Positions 26,825 through 40,012 are shown, counted from the stretch's first letter. The stretch: DNA of 64,000 bases from Stenotrophomonas sp. 364 (GCF_009832905.1 NZ_CP047135.1:846001-910000); one strand, 5' to 3'. The notes: generated by a model not told the origin, from the letters alone. Translations and numbers: made by a program.

Positions 26825-27580
26825 TCAGTACCCTTCCCGCGCGTCGTCGAATTCGTGCCAGCGGCGCCCGTCGTAGGCCTCCAGCGGACGGAAGCGGCGC
26901 TTGTAATCCATCTTGCGGTGGTCGCGGATCCAGTAGCCCAGGTACAGGTGCGGCAGCTGCTCGCGCCGGGCCCAGGCAATCTGTTGCAGGATGGCGAACG
27001 TACCCAGGCTGCGGTGCGCATGCTCGGGGTCGAAGAAGGTGTACACCGCCGACAGCCCCTGCGGGGTGACATCGGTGACCGCCACGCCCAGCAGATCGCC
27101 GCGCTTGCCGGGCTGGCCGGTCGCGCGCAGTTCCATGAAGCGGCCCTGTGCCCATTGCCCGATCAGGAACTGGTCGAACTCGTGCGGGCCGTGCCCGTCC
27201 ATGCCGCCCTGCGCGTGGCGGTGGGTGAGGTAACGGTGGTACAGCGCGAACTGTTCTTCGGTCTGCTCGGCCGCCACGATCCGCACCTCCAGGTCCGCGT
27301 TGCGGGCCAGGCAGCGGCGCTGGCTGCGGTCCGGCGCGAAGCGGGCCACCGGAATGCGCACCGACACGCAGGCGTGGCAGTTGGCGCAGTGCGGCCGGTA
27401 CACCAGGTCGCCGGAGCGCCTGAAACCCCAGCTCAGCGCCATGGGGTACAGCGTGCCCAGCCGCGCATCATGCGGGTCCAGCACCAGGTCGCGCGCGGCC
27501 CGGTCCGGCCAGTAACCACAGGGGTGGTCACCGGTCTGGAACAGTCGCAGCTCGTCGTCGCGGTCGCCATGCATTGCCAT
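26825..27580 (-). CDS. bpt: aspartate/glutamate leucyltransferase Bpt
   Basis: This 251-residue enzyme attaches leucine from Leu-tRNA to N-terminal Asp or Glu of proteins, feeding the ClpS/ClpAP N-degron route. It has the N-terminal pattern [18 protein letters not shown], the Cys cluster CANCHAC at about residues 66-72 and the C-terminal [18 protein letters not shown] typical of bacterial Ate1/Bpt. The start at 27580 ([10 protein letters not shown]) matches the family N-terminus; there is no clear ribosome site. Confidence 0.93.
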   Translation of the reverse strand: MAMHGDRDDELRLFQTGDHPCGYWPDRAARDLVLDPHDARLGTLYPMALSWGFRRSGDLVYRPHCANCHACVSVRIPVARFAPDRSQRRCLARNADLEVRIVAAEQTEEQFALYHRYLTHRHAQGGMDGHGPHEFDQFLIGQWAQGRFMELRATGQPGKRGDLLGVAVTDVTPQGLSAVYTFFDPEHAHRSLGTFAILQQIAWARREQLPHLYLGYWIRDHRKMDYKRRFRPLEAYDGRRWHEFDDAREGY

Positions 27581-27733
27581 GCCCACAGCATAGCGCCGGG
27601 GCGTCGCAGGCGGCGCGACTGTCCGCCAGATGAACATGACCGGCACGGCTGTCAACGCCGCCGGCGGCCACGCGTTGTTGTAGGCGTGGGTGCTGATGCA
27701 CCGCACGCCGATTTCCCCTTACCGGAGTGACCC

Positions 27734-28324
27734 ATGCGCAATCGCAAACCCCTTCTGCTGCTGGCCCTGCTGCTGTCCACCGGCGCCGCCGGCCTGGCCA
27801 TGGCCGCCGACGTTCCGGCGCCGGCCGGCGCACCGCCCCGCGCCAAGCTGGACACCAATGGCGATGGCGTCATCGACCGTGCCGAAGCCGCCAAGGCGCC
27901 GCGCCTGGCCGCGCAGTTCGACACGCTGGACAAGAACAAGGACGGCAAGCTCTCGCGCGACGAACTGCCGCGTTGGCACGGCGCACGCCATGGTCGCGGC
28001 CCGGGTGGCCGTGGCGAGATGATGGCCAAGCTGGATACCAACAAGGACGGCCGCATCAGCCGCGAGGAAGCCAAGGCCGACCCGCGCCTGGCCGCGCGCT
28101 TCGACCAGATGGACGTCAACAAGGACGGCTACCTGGACAAGGCCGACCGCGAGCTGGGTCGCAAGCAGCATCGCGATGCGTGGTTCGCTGCCGCTGACAC
28201 CAACAAGGACGGGCAGCTCAGCAAGGCCGAGTTCGACGCGGCCAAGGGCCCGATGGGGGGGCCGCGTGGCGGCCACCGCGATGGCAAGCCGCCGATGCCG
28301 CCGAAGGCGCCGGCGGCCAAGTAA
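27734..28324 (+). CDS. periplasmic EF-hand calcium-binding protein
   Basis: This 196-residue protein has a signal peptide (MRNRKPLLLLALLLSTGAAGLAMA) and four clear EF-hand loops: DTNGDGVIDRAE, DKNKDGKLSRDE, DTNKDGRISREE and DTNKDGQLSKAE. A fifth (DVNKDGYLDKAD) lies between the last two. Spacers are His/Gly-rich and the C-terminus is Pro/Lys-rich. It probably buffers or senses calcium outside the inner membrane. GGAG lies before the ATG. A strong terminator follows. Confidence 0.88.
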   Translation: MRNRKPLLLLALLLSTGAAGLAMAADVPAPAGAPPRAKLDTNGDGVIDRAEAAKAPRLAAQFDTLDKNKDGKLSRDELPRWHGARHGRGPGGRGEMMAKLDTNKDGRISREEAKADPRLAARFDQMDVNKDGYLDKADRELGRKQHRDAWFAAADTNKDGQLSKAEFDAAKGPMGGPRGGHRDGKPPMPPKAPAAK

Positions 28325-28342
28325 GCCTCTAACGTACTACGC

Positions 28343-28376
28343 ACGGGCGCCGGTCATCGACCGGCGCCCGTTTTTG
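28343..28376. terminator. terminator between EF-hand gene and sigma-factor gene
   Basis: The stem ACGGGCGCCGGT pairs with ACCGGCGCCCGT around CATCG and is followed by five T. The two flanking genes converge here. Confidence 0.9.
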
Positions 28377-28377
28377 T

Positions 28378-29583
28378 TCAGAGCCGTCCGGTGCGCACCA
28401 GGCTGTACAGCACCAGTGCGGCCACGCCCAGGGTGACCAGCACGATCGCCCAACGGCCATACATCAGCTGGAAGGTCCAGCTTGGCCCGCTGCGGCCATG
28501 GCGCGCCGCATCGCGTGCCAGCATCGGCGCCATCACCTTCTGCAGCGGGAACAGGCACTGGTAGTTGACCGCGGCCATGCCAAGCGCCATCGCCGACAAC
28601 AGGATCCAGACCGGCGCTTCCAGCACGCTCAGCATCAACACCGACAGGCACATCACCATCGCGGTGACGCTGCTGAGCACCACGAACCGGCGGATCTGTT
28701 CGCGTTCGCCGGACGATTCGGCATACGACAGCAGGTAGCGCCCGCCGAGATAGCTGCCCAGCATGCCGCCGACCAGGCCGCCGATGGCCGCCCCCAGGCT
28801 CAGCATCTCGCCCGGTGCCGCAGTCTGGCTGAACGCCGCGCTGAGCGAGCCCAGGGCCGTGCCGCCGGAAACCGTGGCCCCGCCCAGGCCGAGCTTGCCG
28901 GTGCCCAGCCCGGTGCCGAGCAGGATCGCGGCACTGGCGGTGCCGGGCGCGGCGATCATCAGCGCCGAGGCCAGGGTGGTGGCGAACGCGGCGCTGGGGG
29001 CGCTGCTGCGCGCAAAATCGCCGAAACGGCGCAGCATCTCTTCGCGCACGCTGGCACGGGCGCGCGACAGGCGCTTGCGCACGGCGGCATCGCTGAGCCC
29101 CAGCAGGTCGGCCACCTGCTGCGAACGCTGGCCCTCGCGGTAGTACAGCAGCAGGGTTTCGCGGGCGTCTTCGGGCAGGGCCGAAATGATCTCTTCGGCC
29201 GCCAGTTCCTCTTCCACCCGCTGCAGGCGCTCGGGTGCGGTTGGGCCGGGGTCGGCGGCCATGCTGATCGCGATCTCGGCCGCTTCGCCGGACAGCGGGC
29301 GGCCGCGGTTGGCGCGCAGCCAGTCGCGGGCCAGGTTGCGGGTGATCTGGCGCAGCCACGGCAGGAAGCTGGACGGATTGCTCAGCTGGTTGAGCTGCTG
29401 CCAGGCCTTGATGAAGGCCTCCTGCGCGATGTCCTCGCTGGCCTGCACGTCGCGGGTGATCGCCAGGGCGATCGCGGTAACGGTGTTCTGGCAGGCCAGT
29501 ACGATGCGCCCGTACGACTGGGTGCAACCGGAGGCGGCCGCAGGCAGTTCGCGTTCCAGGGTGGCGGTCAGCAGGGGCGTCAT
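28378..29583 (-). CDS. ECF sigma factor with C-terminal membrane domain
   Basis: This 401-residue protein starts with an ECF sigma-70 module: region 2 (TRDVQASEDIAQEAFIKAWQ, about residues 43-62) and region 4 (ALPEDARETLLLYYREGQRS to AAVRKRLSRARASVREEMLR, about 138-187). The remaining 200 residues contain several hydrophobic segments (e.g. SVTAMVMCLSVLMLSVLEAP, WAIVLVTLGVAALVLYSLV). So the sigma factor appears tethered to the membrane by its own C-terminus rather than by a separate anti-sigma factor; none is encoded next door. Confidence 0.85.
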   Translation of the reverse strand: MTPLLTATLERELPAAASGCTQSYGRIVLACQNTVTAIALAITRDVQASEDIAQEAFIKAWQQLNQLSNPSSFLPWLRQITRNLARDWLRANRGRPLSGEAAEIAISMAADPGPTAPERLQRVEEELAAEEIISALPEDARETLLLYYREGQRSQQVADLLGLSDAAVRKRLSRARASVREEMLRRFGDFARSSAPSAAFATTLASALMIAAPGTASAAILLGTGLGTGKLGLGGATVSGGTALGSLSAAFSQTAAPGEMLSLGAAIGGLVGGMLGSYLGGRYLLSYAESSGEREQIRRFVVLSSVTAMVMCLSVLMLSVLEAPVWILLSAMALGMAAVNYQCLFPLQKVMAPMLARDAARHGRSGPSWTFQLMYGRWAIVLVTLGVAALVLYSLVRTGRL

Positions 29584-29668
29584 GGCGTCGTTTCCGGAGG
29601 TGATCCGAGTATGACGAGGGCCGCGAAAGAATGTGACCGGGTGGGGCCGGTCGGTTGCCTGTGACCCG

Positions 29669-29827
29669 GTAGGGCCGGCCGCTGGCCGGTGCTGCCGGGA
29701 GCCGGCCCTACGGGCAGCCGGGCAGAGCCCGGCTCTACGTGGGGCGGGCTGTGCGGTAAGCCGGGCAGAGCCCGGCTCTACGGGGATCGGGCCGTGCGGG
29801 GAGCCGGGCAGCGCCCGGCATCGCCGG
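29669..29827. repeat. cluster of SMAG palindromes
   Basis: Four GTAG/CTAC-ended palindromes lie in a row: GGGCCGGCCGCTGGCC type at 29669-29711, then GCCGGGCAGAGCCCGGC type ending at 29738 and 29781, then a degenerate copy near 29801-29827. They fill the gap between the DUF2007 gene and the sigma gene. Confidence 0.85.
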
Positions 29828-30331
29828 TTACTTCGCCGGTTGGATCCGGACCCGCACTTCTTCGTCTTCCGGGGACGCGGGATGGGCCGGGGCAGTAGTG
29901 GGGGCCTGCTGTACGGCGGGAGCCGGGGCCACGGGCGGGGCGCTGCGGTGGCGCATCACCACCACCATCGCCACGGCGGCGATCACCAGCAGCAGGCCGA
30001 TACGGATGCGCCAGGCCCAGTTGCGGCGCGGGGCCACTTCGCCCGCCTGGTCGCGGAAGGCGAACTCGGCGGTGGGGTGGTCGCGCCGGGTGGTTTCCAG
30101 CAGACGCGCGTCGCGCAGGATCTCGCGCGCACGCGGCTGGTCATTGGCGTGCACGACCCACAGCGTGGGATGGGTGGTGGCCTTGCTGGTATCCAGGTAG
30201 CTGAACTGGCTGCCGCGCTTGCTGTGGTACGAGCGGCCGTTGGTGATGCGCACCTCGATGCCGGCATCGCGCAGCAGCTGGGCCACGCCTTCCACGGTTT
30301 CCACGCGCTGGCTGTTGAAAATCTGTCTCAT
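29828..30331 (-). CDS. DUF2007-like protein with transmembrane helix
   Basis: This 167-residue protein opens with MRQIFNSQRVETVEGVAQLL, typical of the DUF2007 'putative signal transducing' fold (about residues 1-75). One transmembrane helix (IGLLLVIAAVAMVVVM, about 110-126) and a Pro/Ala-rich tail follow. Its function is unknown. It lies 1 bp downstream of tesB and is probably co-transcribed. Confidence 0.7.
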   Translation of the reverse strand: MRQIFNSQRVETVEGVAQLLRDAGIEVRITNGRSYHSKRGSQFSYLDTSKATTHPTLWVVHANDQPRAREILRDARLLETTRRDHPTAEFAFRDQAGEVAPRRNWAWRIRIGLLLVIAAVAMVVVMRHRSAPPVAPAPAVQQAPTTAPAHPASPEDEEVRVRIQPAK

Positions 30332-30332
30332 G

Positions 30333-31241
30333 TCAGTCCTTGGCCGGAACGGCGGCCGCCGCGGCGCTGTCGGGTACCACGCGGATCAGGCCTTCCTGCG
30401 CGGTGCTTGCCACCAGCAGGCCATCGCGGGTGAAGAACTGGCCCCGGGCCAGTCCGCGTGAATCCTGCGCGCTGGGGCTGTCCAGCGAGTACAGCAGCCA
30501 GTCGTCGGCGCGGAACGGGCGATGGAACCAGATCGCGTGGTCGAGCGAGGCCATCTGTACGTGCGGCTGGTAGTAGCTGATGCCGTGCGGGAAGGTCGCC
30601 GTGCCCAGCAGGTGGAAGTCCGAGGCATAGGCCAGCAGCGCCTGGTGCAGCTCCGGCGCATCGCCCACTTTTTCATTCAGACGCAGCCAGACCTGGTGGT
30701 AGGGCGGGCGCTTGGGCGGGTTGAGTTCGTCGCGCGGGTACACGTGGCGGAACTCGAACGGGCCGCCGCGCGACAGCCAGCGCTGCACCTTGATCGGCAG
30801 GCGCTCAAGCACCTCCGGTGGCAGCGGGCGGTTGGGTTCGATGTCTTCCGGCTGCGGCACTTCGGGCATCTTGTGCTGGTGCTCGGCGCCCTGTTCGGCC
30901 TGCTGGAAGGAGGCCGCGCAGAAGAAGATCACCTTGCCGTGCTGGATCGCCGTCACCCGGCGCACCGAAAAACTGCCGCCGTCGCGGGTGCGGTCCACGT
31001 CATAGACGATCGGGTGGTCGATGTTGCCCGCGCGCAGGAAGTAGGCATGCAGCGAATGCACGTGGCGACCGTTGTCCACGGTGGCCTGCGCGGCCGACAG
31101 CGCCTGGCCCAGCACCTGGCCGCCAAACACGTACTTGGTCCCGATGTCGCGGCTCTGGCCGCGGAACAGGTTGTCTTCCAGGCGCTCGAGCGTGAGCAGA
31201 TCGATCAGCTCGGAGACGACGGGTTCGTGCGTGTCGGACAA
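30333..31241 (-). CDS. tesB: acyl-CoA thioesterase II TesB
   Basis: This double-hotdog thioesterase hydrolyses medium and long acyl-CoA. The catalytic set is readable: the Asp in ASLDHAIWF, the Ser/Thr region in LDSPSAQDSRGLARGQ and the Gln in ASTAQEGLIR. The N-terminal hotdog contains FRGQSRDIGTKYVFGGQVLG. No in-frame ATG exists upstream; TTG at 31241 (302 residues, MSDTHEPVV) or TTG at 31250 (305 residues) must be used, so the start is uncertain by three codons. Confidence 0.92.
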   Translation of the reverse strand: MSDTHEPVVSELIDLLTLERLEDNLFRGQSRDIGTKYVFGGQVLGQALSAAQATVDNGRHVHSLHAYFLRAGNIDHPIVYDVDRTRDGGSFSVRRVTAIQHGKVIFFCAASFQQAEQGAEHQHKMPEVPQPEDIEPNRPLPPEVLERLPIKVQRWLSRGGPFEFRHVYPRDELNPPKRPPYHQVWLRLNEKVGDAPELHQALLAYASDFHLLGTATFPHGISYYQPHVQMASLDHAIWFHRPFRADDWLLYSLDSPSAQDSRGLARGQFFTRDGLLVASTAQEGLIRVVPDSAAAAAVPAKD

Positions 31242-31278
31242 GGGAAGCAACCTGGGGTGGGCGAACGCAAATTATAGG

Positions 31279-31491
31279 GTAGTGCCGGCCGCTGGCCGCA
31301 TGACGGCAACGCATTCGCGCTGCCGCCCCCGCGGTTCGCTCTGCAAACCGCGGGCCCCCTCTCATTGCCCTCCAAACCCCCGCCGCTTCGCGGCCGCCCC
31401 CTGACTCAGGGGGCTCATTCCAGCCATGTGCGCGCAGCCCTGCAGTGCCGGGCCGGGAGGTGCGTGGTTGCCGGCCAGCGGCCGGCACTAC
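31279..31491. repeat. two opposed SMAG palindromes flanking a gene-free gap
   Basis: A GTAGTGCCGGCCGCTGGCC element at 31279-31298 faces its inverted copy (GCCGGCCAGCGGCCGGCACTAC) ending at 31491. The sequence between is GC-rich without a supported gene. Confidence 0.75.
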
Positions 31492-31507
31492 CGGTGTTTG
31501 CCGGGCT

Positions 31508-32287
31508 TCAGGCCTTGCCGAGCCTGGCCGCCAGCTGCTGCAGCGCCTGCTGGGCGTCCGGGGCGTACCAGGCCTCGACGAAGCGGTCGAGCTGGATCAG
31601 GTCGGCGTGCAGGGCCTCGTGCAGGTCGGCGCGGGCGATGGCGCGGGTCAGCAGCATCGGCTGGCGGGGCAGCTTGAGCAGGCGCTGCAGCCACGCCACG
31701 GCGCGCGGCACCACCTGGGCGGCATCGGCCAGTTCGTCCACCAGCCCGATCTCCAGCGCACGCTCGGCCGACACCATCTCCCCGCCCACCAGCAACTGGG
31801 TGGCGCGGTGATGTCCGACCACGCGGCGCATCAGGCGCTGGATGCCTTCCGGCGCCACCAGCCCCACTTGGACCTCGTTCAGGCCGATCACCGTCGGCTG
31901 TGCCGGGTCCGGGCTGCGCGCCAGGATCCGGTAATCGCAGCACAGCGCCAGCACGCAGCCGCCGGCCGGCGCATGCCCGGTCAGCGCGGCCACCACGGGT
32001 ACCCGGCACTCGGCCAGCGTGCGCACCGCGCCGAAGAACGCCTGCCAGCTGTCGAGCAGCTTGTGCCTGTCCTCGCCATGGCCGAGCAGGTGCGGCACGT
32101 CCATGCCGGCGCTGAAGATGCGTTCGCTGCCCGACAGCACGATGCCGTGCGCGTCATCGGCCATGGCCTGGTTGATCGCGTGGATCAGGTGGCGGCACAG
32201 CTCGGTGTCCAGCGCGTTGACCGGCGGCCGCGCCAGCCGCAGTTCGCGGATAGGGCCATGGTTGATCACCTCGATAAGCGTCGTCAT
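31508..32287 (-). CDS. enoyl-CoA hydratase/isomerase family protein
   Basis: This 259-residue crotonase-fold protein has ERIFSAGMDVPHLLG (first oxyanion loop, about residues 56-70) and LTGHAPAGGCVLALCCDYRI (second oxyanion Gly, about 102-121), then EVQVGLVAPEG. Crotonases hydrate or isomerise acyl-CoA. One of the usual two catalytic Glu is not evident, so isomerase or other activity is possible. ATG at 32287. It is divergent from the PCu(A)C gene with only 34 bp between them. Confidence 0.85.
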   Translation of the reverse strand: MTTLIEVINHGPIRELRLARPPVNALDTELCRHLIHAINQAMADDAHGIVLSGSERIFSAGMDVPHLLGHGEDRHKLLDSWQAFFGAVRTLAECRVPVVAALTGHAPAGGCVLALCCDYRILARSPDPAQPTVIGLNEVQVGLVAPEGIQRLMRRVVGHHRATQLLVGGEMVSAERALEIGLVDELADAAQVVPRAVAWLQRLLKLPRQPMLLTRAIARADLHEALHADLIQLDRFVEAWYAPDAQQALQQLAARLGKA

Positions 32288-32321
32288 GCTGCGATCTCGT
32301 TGCAGACAGGGAACTGAGGCG

Positions 32322-32765
32322 ATGATAACCAAACCATTCGCGTGCGTATTGTTGAGCCTGTGTGCGCTCGCAACATCGGCCACCGCCGCCGAGCCGGCCT
32401 GCGTGTCGGTGCGCGAGGGCTGGGTGCGGCTGCCACCGGGGCCGATGCCGATGGCGGCCGGCTACGGCACGATCCGCAACGACTGCCGCAGCGCGGTGGT
32501 GGTGATTGGCGCCGGCAGCAAGGCGTTCGGAGATGTGTCGTTGCATGAAACGACGCTGGTGGAGGGCATCAGCCGCATGCGCGAGGTGGAGCGGCTGCCG
32601 ATCGCGGCCGGCGCCACGGTCGAACTCAAACCCGGTGGCCTGCACCTGATGCTGATGCAGCCCGAGGTGACCCTGAAGGAGGGCGCCGCGTTGCCGCTGC
32701 GGCTCAGCCTTGAAGATGGGCGCAAGGTGGATGGCGTGTTGCAGGTGCGCAAGGCGGTGCCGTGA
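32322..32765 (+). CDS. copper chaperone PCu(A)C
   Basis: This 147-residue periplasmic protein has a signal peptide (MITKPFACVLLSLCALATSATA) and the exact PCu(A)C copper site H-x10-M-x21-H-x-M: His in LHETTL, Met in SRMREV, then LHLM. PCu(A)C binds Cu(I) and helps load the CuA site of cytochrome oxidase, usually with Sco/Cox17-like partners; none is adjacent. GAGG lies just before the ATG. Confidence 0.92.
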   Translation: MITKPFACVLLSLCALATSATAAEPACVSVREGWVRLPPGPMPMAAGYGTIRNDCRSAVVVIGAGSKAFGDVSLHETTLVEGISRMREVERLPIAAGATVELKPGGLHLMLMQPEVTLKEGAALPLRLSLEDGRKVDGVLQVRKAVP

Positions 32766-32805
32766 GGCATTCAACGGCTGCCGTTCACGACCACGACGCG
32801 ATCTG

Positions 32806-33579
32806 TCACGACCAGTCGAACGTGAACAATACCGTCCGGCTGCGCGGCTCGTAGAACATCAGGATCGCGTCGGCGCCACTGGCGCACCAGTTGTAGGAGG
32901 CGACATCGGCGACGTGGAAGAACGGCTCGCCGTCCCGCGTGATGCGGATGCCGTCGTCGGGAAGGTGCGTGCTGTCATTGCGGAAGTGCAGGCTGCCGTG
33001 CTGTGTGGTGCCGGCCAGGTCGTCGATCCGGAATGCCGACGGGATCGTGCTGTAGTCGGTCCAGTTGCCGTGCCAGAGCGGGCCGCCCAGGTTGTCCAGA
33101 TAGGCCTGCTGCTGCGGCGCTTCGTCTTCGTCATCGACGTCCACGCCGCTGACCAGCATGCCGTGCTGCTGGAAATACGCACGGGCCGCAGCATGGCTGT
33201 CCTGCATTTCCGCGGCGTGCTCACGCAGGTCCTCATCGACTGGCAGCACATCGCTGTTCTGCGGCGCGCGCTGGAAATAGCCTTCGTTGCCGAGGAAGCG
33301 CAGCCGGTTGTCGGCCTGCAGTTCGAAGGCCAGCCAGTTGCTGCCGGTGAAGGCGTTGTGGTGCGCCTCCGTGCCATCGCCCAGGCAGCCTTCGTACGGC
33401 TCGATCGGGCACAGCAGCGTGACCACGCTACCGGCCAGTTCGGGTCGCAGCAGGCCCAGGTCGATGGCGATCAACGGCAGCAGGTGGTCGGTCAGCCAGG
33501 GCTGGTCGGGCGCGAACACATCAACGGGAAACGGCGTTAGCCCCGGCTGCAACACGCGGACATCGGTCTGGTGAAACAT
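32806..33579 (-). CDS. hypothetical protein
   Basis: I do not recognise this 257-residue protein. It begins MFHQTDVRVLQPGLTPFPVD and has no signal peptide or membrane segment. The middle is acidic (SGVDVDDEDEAPQQQ) and Trp/Tyr-containing segments (PLWHGNWTDYS, ASYNWCASGAD) suggest a beta-rich fold. The start at 33579 is chosen because AAAGGA lies 6 nt upstream; an in-frame ATG 15 bp earlier overlaps that site. Confidence 0.7.
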   Translation of the reverse strand: MFHQTDVRVLQPGLTPFPVDVFAPDQPWLTDHLLPLIAIDLGLLRPELAGSVVTLLCPIEPYEGCLGDGTEAHHNAFTGSNWLAFELQADNRLRFLGNEGYFQRAPQNSDVLPVDEDLREHAAEMQDSHAAARAYFQQHGMLVSGVDVDDEDEAPQQQAYLDNLGGPLWHGNWTDYSTIPSAFRIDDLAGTTQHGSLHFRNDSTHLPDDGIRITRDGEPFFHVADVASYNWCASGADAILMFYEPRSRTVLFTFDWS

Positions 33580-33629
33580 GGCGATCCTTTGCATACAACG
33601 CGGTAATGGCGCCCGAGGGAATCCCGGTG

Positions 33630-33703
33630 GTGTTGGCCGCTGGCCGGCAACCAGGTGAATCCGTCCGGGGGGTACGGGGTTGCCGGCCAGCGGCCGGCAC
33701 TAC
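33630..33703. repeat. SMAG dyad between thioesterase and hypothetical gene
   Basis: TTGGCCGCTGGCCGGCAACC and an inverted element (TTGCCGGCCAGCGGCCGGCACTAC) ending at 33703 face each other. Together they can form a long hairpin downstream of the uvrA-thioesterase transcript. Confidence 0.75.
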
Positions 33704-33705
33704 CT

Positions 33706-34112
33706 TCAGGTGGACGCGGTGCGGATCGCGTCGGGCAGCGGCGCGCTCTTGCCGGTCTGGGTGTCCATCCAGACCACCACCACGTTGCCATCCGAATACA
33801 GCCTGGCGTCGTCGTTCTGGTCCACGATGCGATGGCCGATGGTGACGCTGCTGTTGCCGAGGCGTTCCACGAACAGCTCCACCACGATGTCGTTGGGCCA
33901 CACGATCGGCAGGCGGTAATTGACGTTGGTGGCCGCCACCACCGGGGCGATGCGGTCGGTCATCGACACGCCGTCCACGCCCAGCATCCAGCGCACGCGC
34001 GCCTCTTCCAGGTACGAGATGTACTTGGCGTTGTTGACGTGGCCCATGCTGTCCATGTCGCGCCAGCGCACGCTGATCGGTACGCGGGCCAGGATCTTGT
34101 GTTCGCTGCTCA

Positions 34113-34113
<1 letters not shown>
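33706..34113 (-). CDS. YbgC/FadM-type acyl-CoA thioesterase
   Basis: This 135-residue single-hotdog thioesterase has the 4-hydroxybenzoyl-CoA thioesterase motif RWRDMDSMGHVNNAKYISYL (about residues 16-35), with the catalytic Asp in DMDSMGH. FadM/YbgC enzymes hydrolyse acyl-CoA thioesters; the substrate cannot be read. Its ATG overlaps the uvrA stop (TGATG), so translation is coupled, an odd partner for a repair gene. Confidence 0.88.
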
Positions 34114-37106
<2,993 letters not shown>

Positions 37107-37304
37107 GGGGGATCCGTTGTGGGGCTCTGGCCCGGAGGGCCGGCAAGCGGGTGGGGCAAGCGGAGACGGCAATCGGTCAGCCTACCGAGCTTGGGATTTG
37201 GGGGCAATCGCGCACATTGCCAGCCCCGGGTCTCACCGCCTGAGACCTGCCGGGGCGTTACCTGAACAGGATTCAGCCCCAGACAGGGCAAGGTGGGGGG
37301 TGAC

Positions 37305-37334
37305 TTGACCCGACCCACCACCAGTCATTAAAAT
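37305..37334 (+). promoter_or_regulatory. sigma-70-type promoter of rplU-rpmA
   Basis: TTGACC (37305-37310) and TAAAAT (37329-37334) are separated by 18 bp, upstream of the ribosomal protein genes. The 5' leader would be about 60 nt. Confidence 0.7.
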
Positions 37335-37400
37335 CCCGCTTCTGTCTGCCCTCGATGGCAGCAGTCCATAGACCACAATAACTACAGAGGAAGTCTGGTC

Positions 37401-37718
37401 ATGTACGCAGTACTGGTAACCGGCGGTAAGCAATACCGCGTGGCGCAGGGCGAAACGCTCCGCGTCGAAAAACTCGAAGTCGAAGTCGGCAACGAGATCA
37501 CGTTCGACACCATCCTGATGCTGGGTGACAGCGATGGCATCAAGCTGGGCGACGCTCTGAGCGGCGCTTCGGTCACTGCCAAGGTCGTGTCCCAGGGTCG
37601 TGCTGACAAGGTCCGGATCATCAAGTTCCGTCGCCGTAAGCACCACATGAAGCGCCAGGGTCACCGTCAGTACTACACCGAAATCGAGATCACCGGCATT
37701 GCCGGTGGCAGCAAGTAA
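37401..37718 (+). CDS. rplU: 50S ribosomal protein bL21
   Basis: This 105-residue protein begins [20 protein letters not shown] and has the L21 C-terminal [21 protein letters not shown]. It binds 23S rRNA near L20. GAGGAAG lies upstream. It is first in the conserved rplU-rpmA-obgE block. Confidence 0.98.
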   Translation: MYAVLVTGGKQYRVAQGETLRVEKLEVEVGNEITFDTILMLGDSDGIKLGDALSGASVTAKVVSQGRADKVRIIKFRRRKHHMKRQGHRQYYTEIEITGIAGGSK

Positions 37719-37733
37719 TAAGGAGAACCAGTC

Positions 37734-37994
37734 ATGGCACATAAAAAAGGCGTAGGCTCTTCGCGCAACGGTCGCGACTCCAACCCGAAGTACCTCGGCG
37801 TCAAGATCTTCGGTGGCCAGGCCATCGATGCCGGCAACATCATCGTGCGTCAGCGCGGCACCCAGTTCCATCCGGGTAGCGGCGTTGGCCTCGGCCGTGA
37901 CCACACCCTGTTCGCGCTCGTCGACGGCAAGGTGGAGTTCTCGGTCAAGGGCCCGAAGAAGCGTCGTACCGTCAGCGTCGTCGCCGAAGCCTGA
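37734..37994 (+). CDS. rpmA: 50S ribosomal protein bL27
   Basis: This 86-residue protein begins [20 protein letters not shown], the N-terminal tail that reaches the peptidyl-transferase centre, and contains [26 protein letters not shown] lies upstream. It follows rplU by 15 bp. Confidence 0.98.
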   Translation: MAHKKGVGSSRNGRDSNPKYLGVKIFGGQAIDAGNIIVRQRGTQFHPGSGVGLGRDHTLFALVDGKVEFSVKGPKKRRTVSVVAEA

Positions 37995-38042
37995 TCTTCG
38001 CGATACGCAGGCGCCCACGCCTAGCGCGTGGGGCCGCTGACG

Positions 38043-38067
38043 AAAGCCCCGCTTCGGCGGGGTTTTT
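38043..38067 (+). terminator. terminator after rpmA
   Basis: CCCCGC-TTCG-GCGGGG is followed by a T-rich run that extends to about 38080. Confidence 0.85.
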
Positions 38068-38140
38068 GTTTTTTGTTTTTGTTCGAACATGGGCGGGGAT
38101 CCTTCCCGCCACCGTCCACGGATCGTACCGGGGACGTTAG

Positions 38141-39247
<1,107 letters not shown>

Positions 39248-39269
39248 GCGCCTCCGCGCGCCCCTGAAC

Positions 39270-39293
39270 AACCCGGCTGCGGCCGGGTTTTTC
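39270..39293 (+). terminator. terminator after obgE
   Basis: The stem AACCCGGC/GCCGGGTT with loop TGCG is followed by TTTT. Confidence 0.8.
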
Positions 39294-39641
39294 TGTGGTG
39301 CGCCCGCGCCGGGTGGGCGGGGCGTCGTCTTGCGGACGTCGCGTTTGCATAACGCCGTAGAGCCGGGCTCTGCCCGGCTGGCATCCGACGTTCACGATAT
39401 CGCTGCGAAGGGCAGCCGGGCAGAGCCCGGCTCTACGGCCCGGCTGGGGTCCAACGTTGACGATATCGCCGCGAAGGGCAGCCGGGCAGAGCCCGGCGCT
39501 ACGGCCTGGCTGGCGTCCAGCCGGGCAGAATCCGGCAATACGGTTCTGCGGGCAACAAAAAACCCGGCCGGGGCCGGGTCTTTTTCTGCGGCTGGGTCGA
39601 AGCCACGCGGGGCGTGGCTCTACGACACCCGCAGCGCCGTA
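39294..39641. other. gene-free gap holding SMAG elements and rpsT terminator
   Basis: SMAG palindromes with core GCCGGGCTCTGCCCGGC lie at 39357-39379 and, inverted, ending at 39436 and 39502, separated by two near-identical spacers containing GTTGACGATATCGC or a variant. A further partial element runs near 39517-39541. A different palindrome, AGCCACGCGGGGCGTGGCTCTAC, ends at 39623. The rpsT terminator sits at 39556-39579. I see no gene. Confidence 0.8.
39556..39579 (-). terminator. terminator of rpsT
   Basis: On the minus strand ACCCGGCC-CC-GGCCGGGT is followed by a run of six T. Confidence 0.85.
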
Positions 39642-39911
39642 TCAGGCGGCCTTGATGGCCTTGATGCGCGCGGTCAGGCGGCTCTTGTGGCGAGCGGCCT
39701 TGTTCTTGTGGATCAGACCACGCGAGCTGAAACGGTCGAGGATCGGCTGGGCAACAGCGAAGGCTGCCTCGGCGCCGGCGGCGTCATTGGCATCCAGAGC
39801 CTTGATCACCTTCTTGACAGCGGTGCGCAGCATCGAACGCTGAGCCGTATTGCGCGCGTTGCGCACGACGGTCTGCTTGGCGCGCTTCTTGGCGGACTTG
39901 ATATTGGCCAC
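39642..39911 (-). CDS. rpsT: 30S ribosomal protein bS20
   Basis: This 89-residue basic helical protein begins [20 protein letters not shown] and ends [12 protein letters not shown]. It binds 16S rRNA and aids early 30S assembly. It is divergent from murJ, as in many gammaproteobacteria. Its promoter and terminator are both readable. Confidence 0.98.
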   Translation of the reverse strand: MANIKSAKKRAKQTVVRNARNTAQRSMLRTAVKKVIKALDANDAAGAEAAFAVAQPILDRFSSRGLIHKNKAARHKSRLTARIKAIKAA

Positions 39912-39959
39912 AGTGGTGGTTTCCTGAAAAATCGGTGTAATGGGAACAGCAAGCTGGAA

Positions 39960-39988
39960 AGTATGATGGCTCGAAAAATGTACGTCAA
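39960..39988 (-). promoter_or_regulatory. promoter of rpsT
   Basis: On the minus strand TTGACG (39988-39983) and CATACT (39965-39960) are spaced by 17 bp, giving a short leader to the ATG at 39911. Confidence 0.7.
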
Positions 39989-40012
39989 GTCAATTGTCAA
40001 GAGGGAACACGG

